NCBI GenBank assembly: GCA_039182715.1
Contig: JBCDBY010000009.1
Span: forward strand, 1 to 30,826
Direction of reading: 5' to 3'
DNA: 30,826 nt
Source: JBCDBY01 sp039182715
Lineage (GTDB): Bacteria; Planctomycetota; PLA2
Positions 17,258 to 27,378 of this stretch are shown one piece after another. The notes under the pieces were generated by a model, which made no database searches, was not told the origin of the DNA, and saw only the letters and a list, made by a program, of their open reading frames with translations. Both the position numbers and the translations under genes were made by a program. The first letter of the stretch is position 1. Each line of letters begins with the position of its first letter.

Positions 17258-20200
17258 TTGAATCTCGCGGGCTGGCGTTTCGTGCTGTTCGCCGTCTTCG
17301 GCATCGCGGCCATTGTGCTGCTTGCCAGCATCGGTGTGCCCGCAGGCAGCGAGCACGCGCCGACGCCCCTGCATGCCAAGCCGAAGGGGCCCAACCAGGC
17401 GATCGGCAAGGCGCGCCGCTCCGGCAACGCCGCGGACGCCCAGAAGATACTCACCGGCTGGATCGAGCGAAGGCCCGACAACCAGCCGCTTTTGCGCTAC
17501 CACGCCATCCTCGCGGCGGAGCTGACCCCGACGCTCGAGGAAGCCCCGCCCCACCACCCGTTCCGCGCCGAGATCGAGGAAGGCCTGCGCTTCGCCCTAC
17601 GCGCGCGCGTCCGGGGGAGAACTACACACGCGTGTACGCGCGCGCGCGACGGAGAACACCCCCGCCCGCACCATCGACCTGCTGCGAGCCCTCGAAGTCG
17701 ACGTGCCGGTCGGCGCCGCCACGCAGGACTTCTTCCGCAAGCTGGCGAAGTGGACCGACCCCACCCGCGCCGTCCGCAGCAGGCCCGACCAGGTTGCCGC
17801 CCACGTCGACACCTACCTGCAGCAGCTCGACGCCCCGCTCGTCGAGGCGGACGAGCGCATGCTGCTGGCGCTGATCGCGCAGTTCCGCCAGCACGACCGG
17901 CCGCGCGCGCGGCTGCGCTGGACGCTGCGCGCGTTCGGACTGCTCCCGGAGTCCGAGCGCATCCTCCAGTCGCTCATCGGCTGCTACCTGGAGCAGGGCC
18001 GTCTCAAGGAGGCCTACCTCGTGGTCGGCGCCGCTCTGCACGAGCGGCCCGAAGACGTCCCGCTCTGGCAGGAGCGGCTGAAGATCGCGCTGTGGGATTC
18101 CAACATGCTCGGCGAGCTCGAGGCGCGCGAAGCGCTGCACCGTCTCGAGCCGTCGAACGAGAACAGCGACCGGCTGGTGAGCCTCTACCGCGACACCGGC
18201 CGCGCCGAGGATGCGGTCGTCCACGCCGAGGCGCTCTACGGCAACGCCGAGCACCGCAACGATCGCATGCAGCCGATCCTGCTCGCCCTCGAGGGCGGCG
18301 CCGTCGACGTCGCGCTCGAGCTCCTGGAGAAGCGCGCCGCCACCGCGAAGGACCCCGCGTGGTGGCACGAGCGCGCGCTCGAGTTCGCCTTCCAGGACCA
18401 CCGCGTGGAGCGCGTCCTGCAGGAGGCGCGCTGGCTCTACCGGCACGACCCCGCCCGGTACGCCGCGCAGCTCGAAAAGTTCCTGCGCCGCCGCGATCGC
18501 GTGGAGGAGCTCGCGGACTTCCTGGAGGAGCGCCTGCAGCGCGAGCCGGACAACGCCGAGGTCGAGCAGGAGCTGCTCGATCTGCGCGCCGGGCTGGGCC
18601 AGCACGACAAGGCGCGCACGCTGCTCGAGCGACGCCTCGCGCGCATCGAGAGCCCGGAAGTGTTCTTCGCGCGCCTGCCCGTCTTCGAGGAGCTGGGGCT
18701 CGCCGGCGTCGCGGAACGCATGCGCGCGATGGCGGCGTCGCCCGAGCTTCAGCCGGAGGCGGCCGTGCGCGCCCTGGAAAGCCTGCGCGCGTTCATTCGG
18801 CTGCCGATCTGCGCGGAGGCGGCGCGGACGATCGCCCGTCGCTACGCCCGTCTTCCCGAAGCGCGGAACTTCCTGGTCTTCCTCGCCGACCAGGCGCCGG
18901 AAGACGCGGACCGCGCCGCCGAGATGGAGGAGCTGGCGCGCGCGCACTTCGAGGATGCGGGCTACGTCGGCGCGTGGGCGGAGCGCGCCGGCTGGGCGGG
19001 CGACCTCGAGGGCGAAACCGAGGCGCGCGCGCGGCTCGTCGAGCTGGCTCCCGGCGACCTCGACAACCGCCGCAAGCTCGCCGACCTCTACGAGGCGCAG
19101 AACCGGCTGCCCGAGTCGGTCGAGCAGTGGCGCGTCATTGCCGCCGCGGAGGGCCTCGAGTCCCGCGCGCAGCTGCGGCTGGTCGACGCGCTGCTGGCGA
19201 ACGACCAGCTCGACGAGGCGATGGCGATTCTCGAGCAGCGCGCGCGCCTGCCGAGCGCTTCGATCAACGACCAGCTCTACGTCGCGAACGAGCTCTTCGG
19301 CAAGGGCCAGTTCGACCGCGCGCTGCGCTTAAACAACCCCGTGCTCGAGCGCGAGCCCGAGCACGCGGAGGCGCTGCTGCGCGCCGGCCGCATCCGCGCG
19401 TGGACCAACGACCCGCGCAACGCCATCCCGCTCCTGGAGCGCCGGCTGGCGGTCTCGGAGGACGAGGCGGACGCCGTCCGGTTCACGCTCGGCGAGTGCC
19501 ACTGGGCGATCGGCAACGAGCGCCAGGGGCGCGCCGCGCAGGAGCAGGCTCTCGCCGGCTTCCTGGCGCGCACCGATCGCACGGTCGCCGAGGACGTGAT
19601 GACGGCGAAGATGCTCGCGCGCTTCGGCCGCTTCGAGGAGGCGCGGCCGCTCTTCGATCGCGTGCTCGCCGCGCAACCCGACAACGTCGATCTGGTGCTG
19701 GACTACGCCGACTCGATGCTGGCGGTCCAGGATCTGCCGCGTGCCCGCGCGCTCGTGGATCAGGCGCGCGGGCAGCGTCCCCACTACGTGCGCGGCATGC
19801 GGCTCGACGGCAACCTGGCGCTGCGCGAGAAGCGCTACGGCGATGCGGCGCTCGTGCTGCGCGAGTCGCTCGAACGCTTCGGGCCCGACGCCGGGACGAC
19901 CGCCGCGCTGGGCCGCGCGGAGGAGCTGGCGGGCGACTTCGACCGCGCGCACGACTCGTACACGCGCGCGTTCAAGCTCGCGCCCGAGAACGAGGACCTC
20001 GCCGAGGTCATCGCGGCGATGGAGGACGTGCTCGCGGGCGCGCTGCAGGCCAACGCCACCTACCGCACCGTGGGTGACGACACCGCCTTCGAAGCGTGGC
20101 TGGCGGGCACGTCGCTCTGGAAGCGCGGGCGCACGCGGCTCGGTGCGGCGATCGGCTACGCCCGCTACGAGGGCCCGGCCGAGGTGCGCGGATTCGCCAA

Positions 20201-21026
20201 CACGACGGCGAGCATCCTCAACCTCGACCTCTCGCTGACCCACCGCTTCCACAACCGCAACCGCATCGGGGGCGGGGTCACGCTCTTCCCCGGCGCGAAC
20301 GGCAACACGCCGATCTCCGGCTGGATCGGCGCGCACCTGCATGGCGAGTCGCGCTACTGGAGCGTGCGGGCGCGCGGCTGGGTCAACGAGCTCTTCTTCG
20401 ATCCCGCCGCGGCGGCCGGCCTCGGCGGTCGGACCTCGGGCGTGCGCGTGGAAGGCGACGTCGACATCGGCAAGCGATTCTGGATCGGCGGCGGCCTGCG
20501 CTACGAGAACCTCTCGCTCGACGACGCGGGACAGACGCCGTCCGACCCGCGCGTGGTCGCCTCCGTGACCGTCGGCTGGCGCGCGATCCAGGGCGCCACA
20601 CGGGTCTCCAGTCCGCTGCGCGTGCGCACCGCGCCGTTCCCCGGCGTGATCGGCGCGCGACTGCCCGAGATCGATCCCGAAGCGGGCCGCAACGCGCTCG
20701 CCATCTGGCTCAACGCGACGACCTACCAGCTGCTCGGCGATGCGGAGCTGACCACCTTCATCCCCATCGGCGAGCGATTCGACTACCTGCTGCTCGCGGC
20801 GCGCTACGACCGCCATCTCGGGGCGCACTTCGGATTCATGGCCGAGGGTTACGCCGGCATCGAGCTGCAGGAAGACCGGCAGGTCTACGGCGTATCGGCA
20901 GGGCTCGGCTGGCGGCCGAGCCACACGTTCGAGCTGACGTTCATGGGCGCGTACGGAAGCGCGCTCGGTCGCTCGAACGACGAGGATTCCTTCGCGGCCC
21001 GCGTCGGCCTGACCTGGCGCTGGTGA
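17258..21026 (+). CDS. pelB: PelB-like TPR/beta-barrel outer-membrane Pel exporter, with two apparent frameshifts
   Basis: PelB in Pseudomonas anchors through an N-terminal helix, guides Pel with many TPRs and exports it through a C-terminal porin; this gene has the same plan and length (~1250 codons). The TTG at 17258 follows GGAGAGG by 10 nt and starts a membrane helix (residues ~6-28). TPR-like repeats fill the middle. The last ~320 residues alternate like beta strands (GRTRLGAAIGYARY, RFWIGGGLRYENLSL) and end in aromatic TWRW. The frame changes twice by the same amount, at about 17599-17617 and 17636-17651, both in GCGCGCG tracts; the short middle frame reads GENYTRVYARAR. These are sequencing errors, real mutations or slippage sites. 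The stop is 1 nt from pelD. Confidence 0.83.
17599..17651 (+). repeat. Twin alternating CG tracts where the pelB frame shifts
   Basis: Two runs of alternating C and G (17600-17609 and 17637-17648) lie 27 nt apart, with a G5 run at 17613-17617 between them. The pelB reading frame moves by the same step at or near each tract. Such tracts are prone to polymerase slippage and to sequencing error. Confidence 0.6.
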
Positions 21027-21027
21027 T

Positions 21028-24000
21028 ATGAGCAAGCGGCGGAAGAAGAAACCCCACGACGAGACGCAGACCGAGCTCTTCGGCCTGTCCGGTCAGGGGA
21101 ATCTGTCCGGTCCGGGGAACCTGTCCGGCCCGGGGAATCGGTCCGGCGAGGGAACTCCGCGACCGCCCGAGGAGGAGTCGCGCGACGAGCTCGAGGTGAA
21201 CCTGCCGGCGCCGCGACCGCAGGACGAAGAGACCGCGACGGCGCCCGAGCTCCACGACGACACCGCGACCGATCCGACCCCTCGCGAGGTCGGCGAGCCG
21301 TTCTCCGATTCGACCGACGTCTCGACCCGCACGGACCTCTACACCGGACCTCTCGATGCACGTGCCGTTGACCCCGCCACGTTCGAGCAAGACCGGAACG
21401 TGGAGGTCCCTGCGGAGCGAGACGCGGAACCGTTCGAAGACGGCCCCGACACCGATACGAAGGAGCTCCCGGAGGAGCCGTCGACCGACACGTCGCTGGG
21501 CGACCTCACGCACACCGAGTTCGGCACGCTGCCCGCGAAGCTTCCGAAGCCGAAACGGGCAGAGCCGAAACGGGCGGGGCCGAAGACGCCGAAGCCGAGC
21601 GCGCCGGAGCCCGAGGACGAGACCAGCACGCAGTCGCGCGTGGCGGACGACGAGCCGGAGACGCACACCTCCCTCGGCGACCTCACGCACACCGAGCTCG
21701 GCAGCATCCCGCCGACGCTCCGGAAGACGAAGCAGCCGGAGCCCGAGGAGGACACCAGCACCCGCTCGCGCACGCCGGACGAGGATCCGGAGACGCGGAC
21801 GCAGCTCGGCGAACACACGCGCACCGAGTTCGGCGTGCGCGAGAAGCACGAGCCCGAGGGGACGGCCGACGAGACCGCTTCGATTGACCTGCGGCAGAAC
21901 ACGCGCACGCATCTCATCGAGGCGGAGACGAGCGACTTCGAAGAGGCGACGGTCGACATCGAGGAGGCGACCGCGGACCTTGCGCCGACCGGGCCGATGC
22001 ACGACCGTCCGACGGTCGACTTCGGCGGCGACGAGCCGAGCACCGGCGACCTGGCGCGCAACGAGCCCGCGGACGGCCCGCGCTTCGAGCCGATCCACGT
22101 CTCGGTCCCCGGCGACGCGTTCGTCGACACCTACTTCGAGCGGCGCGAGGACGAGGAGGACGGCGAGGACGAAGCGTCGGTCGCTCCGAAGTCGAGCCGC
22201 AGCTGGCGCGACCGTCTCGAACGTGCCAAGCCGTCGCCGTGGCGCGATCTCGGCCTCTGGTTCGTGCAACGCATCGATCCGCGCCCGTGGTGGGAGAAGC
22301 TCCGCAGCAAGCGGCGCCGCGCCACCGGCGAGGAGCCGACGCGCCAGGAGATCGCCAAGGACGCCGCGCGCGCCATCGGAGGCTGGGTCGCCAGCGTCGC
22401 CAAGCCGCGCGCGGAACTCTCCGCCGAGCACAACCGCGCCTGGTGGCGCCGCACGCTGGTGGAGACCGCCGCGCTGTTCCTGATGGTGGTGCCGGTCGAG
22501 CTCGCCGTCCACGGCGCCGTCGGCTCGTACGACGCCCACCCCCACCCGTACTGGCTGATCGTCATCCCGATGGCGTGCGCGCGCGGCGTCGTGGCGGGCC
22601 TCATCGCGGCGAGCCTCGCCTCGATTCTCTACGCGGTCGGCGCCTTCAACGCGCTGCTCGACGCCAAGGACGGCGTGAAGACTTTCTCCGAGATCTTCCA
22701 GTTCGAGTTCATGGTGGAGCCGATCCTGTTCTACATCGTCGGGTTCTTCTGCGGCGAGCTGCACGACGAGCTCGCGTCGCGCTACCGCAAGCTCGACCGG
22801 CGACTCGACGACGTGCAGGACCGCAACCAGTCGCTGCGGCAGGAGCGCGACGTGCTGCGCGACGCCAACCGCGAGCTGGAGCGTCGCATCGTCGACGCCT
22901 CGGTGCAGTTCGGCAATCTCATCATCGCCGCCGAGCGCATCGAGAACTCGGGACGCAACGAGGTCTTCGAGATCGCGCTGGAGCTGGTCGAGGAGCACTG
23001 CGGCGCGAGCGGATCGGTGCTGCTGCTGCTGGAGGACGGCACGATCGATTTCCTCGCCACACGCGGCTGGGCGGAGGAGGAGACCGGCGAACGTATCGCG
23101 TGGGCACGCGAGAGCGAACTCGTGCGCCGCGCCATCGCGGAGGGTCGCACGGTCAACGGCTACGGCGAGGACGAGGAGGCGCCCGCCGCGGGACCGCTCG
23201 TCGTCGCGCCGCTCTTCGACAAGTCGGGCGTCGTCAAGACGATGCTCTGCCTCGACGACGTCCCCGCGACGCGCCTCAACGAGTCGACGATCACCACCTT
23301 CCTCGGCATCGCGCAGTGGATCAGCGCCGCGCTCACGCGCATCGCCCGCGCCGAACAGGCAAACACGCGCGCGATGAGCGTGCCGGTGCCGACGCCCGCA
23401 CCCGCCTCGGTCCCCCTGCGTCTCGGGACGTCGGAGGAGCTCGGCGATCGCCTGCGCCTCGAGCTGGAGCGCTGCGCCCGCTACGGCATCCCGACCAGCT
23501 TCCTCGCGGTGCAGCTCACCGGCTGGACCGATGCGTCGGAGGACGGCCTCGAGTTCGCGGATCACTTCATCCGCGAGCACTTCACGAGCGGCCTGCGGCC
23601 GAGCGACAACGTCTATCGCTTCGGCTATCCCGGCTGCTACCTGCTCGTGCTCGCGGGCACCGGGGTGAGCGGCGCGGAGGTCGTGCGCGAGCGGTTCGCG
23701 CGTCGCGTCGAGTACGCGGCGGAGAAGACGGTCGGCGCGGTCGCGATGTTCGTCTCCGGCCCCGACGCCGAGGCGCCCGACCTCGTCAGCCTCACCGAAC
23801 GCGTGGCCGACCGCTTCCGCGCGCAGTCCTCGATGCCGCTCGAAGGAAACTGCCCGGTCGTGGTCCCGAACCGCTCGACCCCGGGCACGCCGGCGGAGCT
23901 CGTGGCGCGCCTGCAGATGGAGGTGAGCCTCGCGGTGCGCAACGACATGGCGATGCACGTCGTCGCCATCCGCGCCGAGGTGCGCGACGAGGCGATCCGC

Positions 24001-24288
24001 GGCCTGCTGCCGCGCCACCTGACGGAGGTCGGGGCGCGTCTGCTGCGCGCCACCGACGGCATCTACGCCGTCGCGCCCGACTGCACGGCGATCGTGATGC
24101 CGTGCACCGGCGGCGAGGAGGCGGCGATGCTCGCCCACCGCCTCGTGCACGCCCTGCGCGACCGCGACCCCGACGCCGCGTACGGCGACCTCGAGACGCA
24201 GGTCATCGGACTCAACTCCCATAACCCGGACGCCGCCGCGCTGCTCAAGTCGCTCGGCATGCAGGTGATCCCGGAGGACGTCGCATGA
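21028..24288 (+). CDS. pelD: PelD-like c-di-GMP receptor with N-terminal extension and two degenerate GGDEF domains
   Basis: At 1086 aa this is more than twice the ~455 aa of Pseudomonas PelD. Residues 1 to ~385 are acidic, Thr/Pro-rich and probably disordered, with four THTEFG-like repeats. A basic stretch precedes hydrophobic segments at about 475-585 (the PelD membrane region), then a coiled coil (~580-640) and a GAF domain (~645-780). Two GGDEF-like domains follow: one with R857-P-S-D860 before a ruined GGDEF (GYPGC), the other with R1007-A-T-D1010. RxxD is the c-di-GMP-binding I-site in PelD, and loss of GGDEF means no cyclase activity is expected. It starts 1 nt after pelB and overlaps pelE by 4 nt. 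Its role is to switch on polymer synthesis when c-di-GMP is high. Confidence 0.87.
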   Translation: MSKRRKKKPHDETQTELFGLSGQGNLSGPGNLSGPGNRSGEGTPRPPEEESRDELEVNLPAPRPQDEETATAPELHDDTATDPTPREVGEPFSDSTDVSTRTDLYTGPLDARAVDPATFEQDRNVEVPAERDAEPFEDGPDTDTKELPEEPSTDTSLGDLTHTEFGTLPAKLPKPKRAEPKRAGPKTPKPSAPEPEDETSTQSRVADDEPETHTSLGDLTHTELGSIPPTLRKTKQPEPEEDTSTRSRTPDEDPETRTQLGEHTRTEFGVREKHEPEGTADETASIDLRQNTRTHLIEAETSDFEEATVDIEEATADLAPTGPMHDRPTVDFGGDEPSTGDLARNEPADGPRFEPIHVSVPGDAFVDTYFERREDEEDGEDEASVAPKSSRSWRDRLERAKPSPWRDLGLWFVQRIDPRPWWEKLRSKRRRATGEEPTRQEIAKDAARAIGGWVASVAKPRAELSAEHNRAWWRRTLVETAALFLMVVPVELAVHGAVGSYDAHPHPYWLIVIPMACARGVVAGLIAASLASILYAVGAFNALLDAKDGVKTFSEIFQFEFMVEPILFYIVGFFCGELHDELASRYRKLDRRLDDVQDRNQSLRQERDVLRDANRELERRIVDASVQFGNLIIAAERIENSGRNEVFEIALELVEEHCGASGSVLLLLEDGTIDFLATRGWAEEETGERIAWARESELVRRAIAEGRTVNGYGEDEEAPAAGPLVVAPLFDKSGVVKTMLCLDDVPATRLNESTITTFLGIAQWISAALTRIARAEQANTRAMSVPVPTPAPASVPLRLGTSEELGDRLRLELERCARYGIPTSFLAVQLTGWTDASEDGLEFADHFIREHFTSGLRPSDNVYRFGYPGCYLLVLAGTGVSGAEVVRERFARRVEYAAEKTVGAVAMFVSGPDAEAPDLVSLTERVADRFRAQSSMPLEGNCPVVVPNRSTPGTPAELVARLQMEVSLAVRNDMAMHVVAIRAEVRDEAIRGLLPRHLTEVGARLLRATDGIYAVAPDCTAIVMPCTGGEEAAMLAHRLVHALRDRDPDAAYGDLETQVIGLNSHNPDAAALLKSLGMQVIPEDVA
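21085..21156 (+). repeat. Four 18-bp tandem repeats in pelD (LSGPGN-like units)
   Basis: Four consecutive units encode LSGQGN, LSGPGN, LSGPGN and RSGEGT at residues 20-43 of PelD. The DNA copies are very alike, so unit number may vary between strains. They form a flexible Gly/Ser linker in the disordered N-terminus. Confidence 0.7.
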
Positions 24289-25319
24289 TCCGTCGCTCCC
24301 GACCGATCCTCATCGCGCTCGCCGCGGGTCTCGAGTTCTCGTCGCTCTCCGTCGTGATGGCCACGAACCGCGTGAGCTGGCTGCCGGTGGCGCTGGCGCT
24401 GCACTTCGCGGCGGCGTGGCTCTCCGGCCGCATCGCGATGCTGCGCCGCGAGGACCTGACGCGCACCGAGCGCGACGCGGTGGTCTGGATTGCCGCGCTC
24501 GTCCCCATGTTCGGGCCCCCGCTGGCGTGGTGGATGCCGATGCCGCCGCCGCAGGAGGACGAGGAGGACGAGCCGGAAGAGGTGATCAACGCGCACGAGA
24601 TGTTCGAGCGCTACGAGCAGCACGTCAAGCCGCACCGTCCGGAGTACGAGCGCACGCTCTTCACCGGCGACTACGAGCGCGACCTCGCGCGCGAACTCGA
24701 CGCGGAGAGCTACGTCGAGGTGCTCCGCCACGGCGACACCAACCAGAAGCGCAATGCGCTGCGCCGCCTGGCCACGCTGGGCGAGCCGAAGCACTTCGCG
24801 CTCATTCGCAGCTGCCTGCTCGATCCGCTTCACGAGGTTCGCCTCTACGCGTACGCGGAGCTCGAGAAGGCGAGCCGCGAGTACGAGGACGAGATCGCCG
24901 AGCTGAGCCACAAGCTGGGCCGCCGGCCCAAGAACGTCGAGGCGCTCATGGCGATGGCGCGCGTGCAGTTCCGCTATGCGTCGACCGGCATCCACGACGA
25001 GGCGATGGCGACCTTCTACTTCAAGACCGTCGCCAAGTTCGCGCAACGCGCGCGCGAGGCCGGCGCGAACGGACCGGAGCCGGTCTGGCTCATCGCCCGC
25101 TCGTACGGCCGCATGGGCGAGACCGAGGAGGCGCTGGCCGCCATCGCGGGACTCCCCGAGGACCAGCAGGCGATGCCGGAGAGCTGTCTCGTGCGCGCCC
25201 GTATCCGGTTCGAGGCGCGCGACTTCGAGGCGGCACGCGTGGAGGCGGACCGCATCGAGGCGGGCGGCGGCGAGCTGCCCGGTTGGCTGCGCGCCCTGCG
25301 CACGGAGGTGAACGCATGA
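24285..25319 (+). CDS. pelE: PelE-like inner-membrane TPR protein
   Basis: The protein has 344 aa. Two hydrophobic segments (about residues 8-25 and 65-85) are followed by an acidic linker (QEDEEDEPEE) and a helical, TPR-like cytoplasmic region (for example NVEALMAMARVQFRYAS, PVWLIARSYGRMGETEEALAAI). This is the PelE plan, and the position between pelD and pelF supports it; similarity is mostly architectural. Pseudomonas PelE joins PelD, PelF and PelG in the inner-membrane synthase complex, with the TPR part as a docking surface. The gene overlaps pelD (ATGA) and pelF (ATGA), so translation is coupled on both sides. Confidence 0.8.
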   Translation: MIRRSRPILIALAAGLEFSSLSVVMATNRVSWLPVALALHFAAAWLSGRIAMLRREDLTRTERDAVVWIAALVPMFGPPLAWWMPMPPPQEDEEDEPEEVINAHEMFERYEQHVKPHRPEYERTLFTGDYERDLARELDAESYVEVLRHGDTNQKRNALRRLATLGEPKHFALIRSCLLDPLHEVRLYAYAELEKASREYEDEIAELSHKLGRRPKNVEALMAMARVQFRYASTGIHDEAMATFYFKTVAKFAQRAREAGANGPEPVWLIARSYGRMGETEEALAAIAGLPEDQQAMPESCLVRARIRFEARDFEAARVEADRIEAGGGELPGWLRALRTEVNA

Positions 25320-27376
25320 AGACCGCGGACGTCTGTCTCGTCCTGGAAGGGACCTATCCGTTCGTCTCGGGCGGCGTGTCCTCGTGGGTGCATCGGCTCA
25401 CCTCGGACATGCCGCAGCACACCTTCCGCATCCTGCACATCAGCCCGAAGCGAGGCTTCTACCCGAAGGGGCCGGTCTACGAGATGCCCAAGAACATCCT
25501 GGGCGTGCAGGAGGTCTACCTCCACGACTACGTGCTCAGCGCGAAGGGCCGCCCCTCCGACCTGCGCACCAAGGTGGAGAAGTTCCGCTCGCTCGTGCAT
25601 GACATGCAGGACGGCAAGTCGGGATCGTTCGCGCACTTCCTCGACGCGCTGCAGGCGGAGCGCGGCGAGGGCTTCTCGAGCTTCGACCTGCTGCAGACCT
25701 GGGACTCGTGGGACGTGCTCGTGGAGAGTTACCGCAAGGAGGCGGGCGACGAGAGTTTCCTCAACTTCTTCTGGACGTGGCGCTACGCCTATCTGCCGCT
25801 CTTCAACCTGCTCTCCGCGCCGATCCCGAAGGCGCGCGTGTACCACACCATTTCGACCGGCTACGCCGGCATGCTCGCGGCGGGTGCGGCGATCCGCTAT
25901 GGGCGGCCGATGCTGCTCACCGAGCACGGCATCTACACCAAGGAGCGGCGCATCGAGATCAACCGCTGCGACTGGATCCAGGACTGGGACTCGGGCGAGC
26001 TCATCGCGGAGCGCAAGCCGCCCTTCTTCCGCCGCTACTGGATTCGGCAGTTCGAGATGATGAGCCGCGTCACGTACGAGTACGCGGACGAGATCTACAC
26101 GCTCTATACCGGCAACACGATCGACCAGATCGCCGACGGCGCGGAACCGAAGAAGATCCGCGTCATTCCGAACGGCATCGACCTCGACCGCTTCGGCGAG
26201 GCGGCCAAGGCGCACGACGCGCGCGCCCCCAACAAGCGTTTCACCGTCTGCTTCCTCGGCCGCGTCTGCCCCATCAAGGACGTGATCACCTTCATCAACG
26301 CGATGCGGCTGGTGGCGGACAAGGTCCCCGACGTGCACTGCCGCGTGATGGGTCCGATGGACGAGGATCCGGAGTACGCCGACATGTGCAAGCGCCAGGT
26401 CGAGCTGCTCGATCTGGGGGACAACGTCTTCTTCGAGGGTAAGGTCCAGGTGCTCGAGGAGCTGCCCAAGGTCGACGTGATGATCCTCACGAGCATCTCC
26501 GAGGCGCAGCCGCTGGTGATCCTCGAGGCGGGCGCGATCGGCATCCCGAGCATCGCGACCGACGTCGGCTCGTGCAGCGAGCTGCTCTACGGTCGCGGAC
26601 CCGAGGACCGCGCGCTCGGCGCCGGCGGCGTCATCACCGCGATGGCGAGCCCCGGCGAGACGGCGCGCGCGATTCTCGAGCTCCACGACAACCCGGAACT
26701 GCGCGAACGCATGCGCGATGCGATGCGCGCGCGCGTGGAGAAGTTCTACGACCAGCGCGACATGGTCTCGGCCTACGACGAGATCTACGAGCGCTACAAG
26801 ACGAGCGACGACCGGCGCGAGGTGGAGACGCCCGAGCCCGTCGCCATGCCGGAGCCGGAGCCCGAACCCGAGGTCGAGGAGACCCCGGAGGTCGAGGTGC
26901 CGGAGGTCGTCTATGAACCGGGCTACGAGCCCCCCTCGCCGGAGCCCGAACCCGTACCCGAACCAGAAGAGCCGGAGAGCATCGAGCTGCCCGAGCTGAT
27001 GCCCGTTCCGACGCTGCCGGCCGACGACGAGTCGCGCACCGTGGCGCTCGACGCGCCCCGCGAGTCGCTGGACACATTCGACATTCCCGATCCCGGGCCC
27101 GTGCACCCTCCCGACGTTGACCCCGTCACCGAGACCGCACAGCCCGGGGTCGACACCCAAACCGCCCGTGGGCTCCTTCCCGACGAAAGCCATACCCGGC
27201 TGGAGTTCGAGGAGGAGCCCCGCGGGCACCTTACGCCCGAACCGGATCCCGAGCCCGAGGAGGACCCGGACGCGACCGCGACGCGGGTCGACCCGGACGA
27301 AGAGACCGAAACGCGCGACGGTGACCCCTTCCGGACGATCGCGCGCGAAATCACCAAGACGGAGCTCGAAGAGTAG
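25316..27376 (+). CDS. pelF: PelF family GT4 glycosyltransferase with acidic C-terminal tail
   Basis: The protein has 686 aa; PelF is usually near 500. Residues 1 to ~495 are a full PelF: an N-terminal LEGTYPFVSGGVSSWVH motif, TEHGIYTKERRIEI, VIPNGIDLDRF, FLGRVCPIKD and the nucleotide-sugar motif SEAQPLVILEAGAIGIPSIA. It polymerises Pel, a GalNAc/GalN-rich glycan, from UDP-sugar in the cytoplasm. After residue ~495 comes a ~190-aa Pro/Glu/Asp/Thr-rich tail absent from known PelF, including short motifs (SHTRLEF, TKTELEE) that echo the PelD extension. It starts by overlapping pelE and ends 2 nt before pelG. Confidence 0.94.
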   Translation: MKTADVCLVLEGTYPFVSGGVSSWVHRLTSDMPQHTFRILHISPKRGFYPKGPVYEMPKNILGVQEVYLHDYVLSAKGRPSDLRTKVEKFRSLVHDMQDGKSGSFAHFLDALQAERGEGFSSFDLLQTWDSWDVLVESYRKEAGDESFLNFFWTWRYAYLPLFNLLSAPIPKARVYHTISTGYAGMLAAGAAIRYGRPMLLTEHGIYTKERRIEINRCDWIQDWDSGELIAERKPPFFRRYWIRQFEMMSRVTYEYADEIYTLYTGNTIDQIADGAEPKKIRVIPNGIDLDRFGEAAKAHDARAPNKRFTVCFLGRVCPIKDVITFINAMRLVADKVPDVHCRVMGPMDEDPEYADMCKRQVELLDLGDNVFFEGKVQVLEELPKVDVMILTSISEAQPLVILEAGAIGIPSIATDVGSCSELLYGRGPEDRALGAGGVITAMASPGETARAILELHDNPELRERMRDAMRARVEKFYDQRDMVSAYDEIYERYKTSDDRREVETPEPVAMPEPEPEPEVEETPEVEVPEVVYEPGYEPPSPEPEPVPEPEEPESIELPELMPVPTLPADDESRTVALDAPRESLDTFDIPDPGPVHPPDVDPVTETAQPGVDTQTARGLLPDESHTRLEFEEEPRGHLTPEPDPEPEEDPDATATRVDPDEETETRDGDPFRTIAREITKTELEE

Positions 27377-27378
27377 GC

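Noticed and set aside
20941..24222. Open minus-strand frame of more than 1000 codons opposite pelD
   Set aside because: It is a codon-periodicity shadow of pelD: low-complexity Arg/Ala/Leu composition with no domain. The same holds for other long antisense frames in the pel region.
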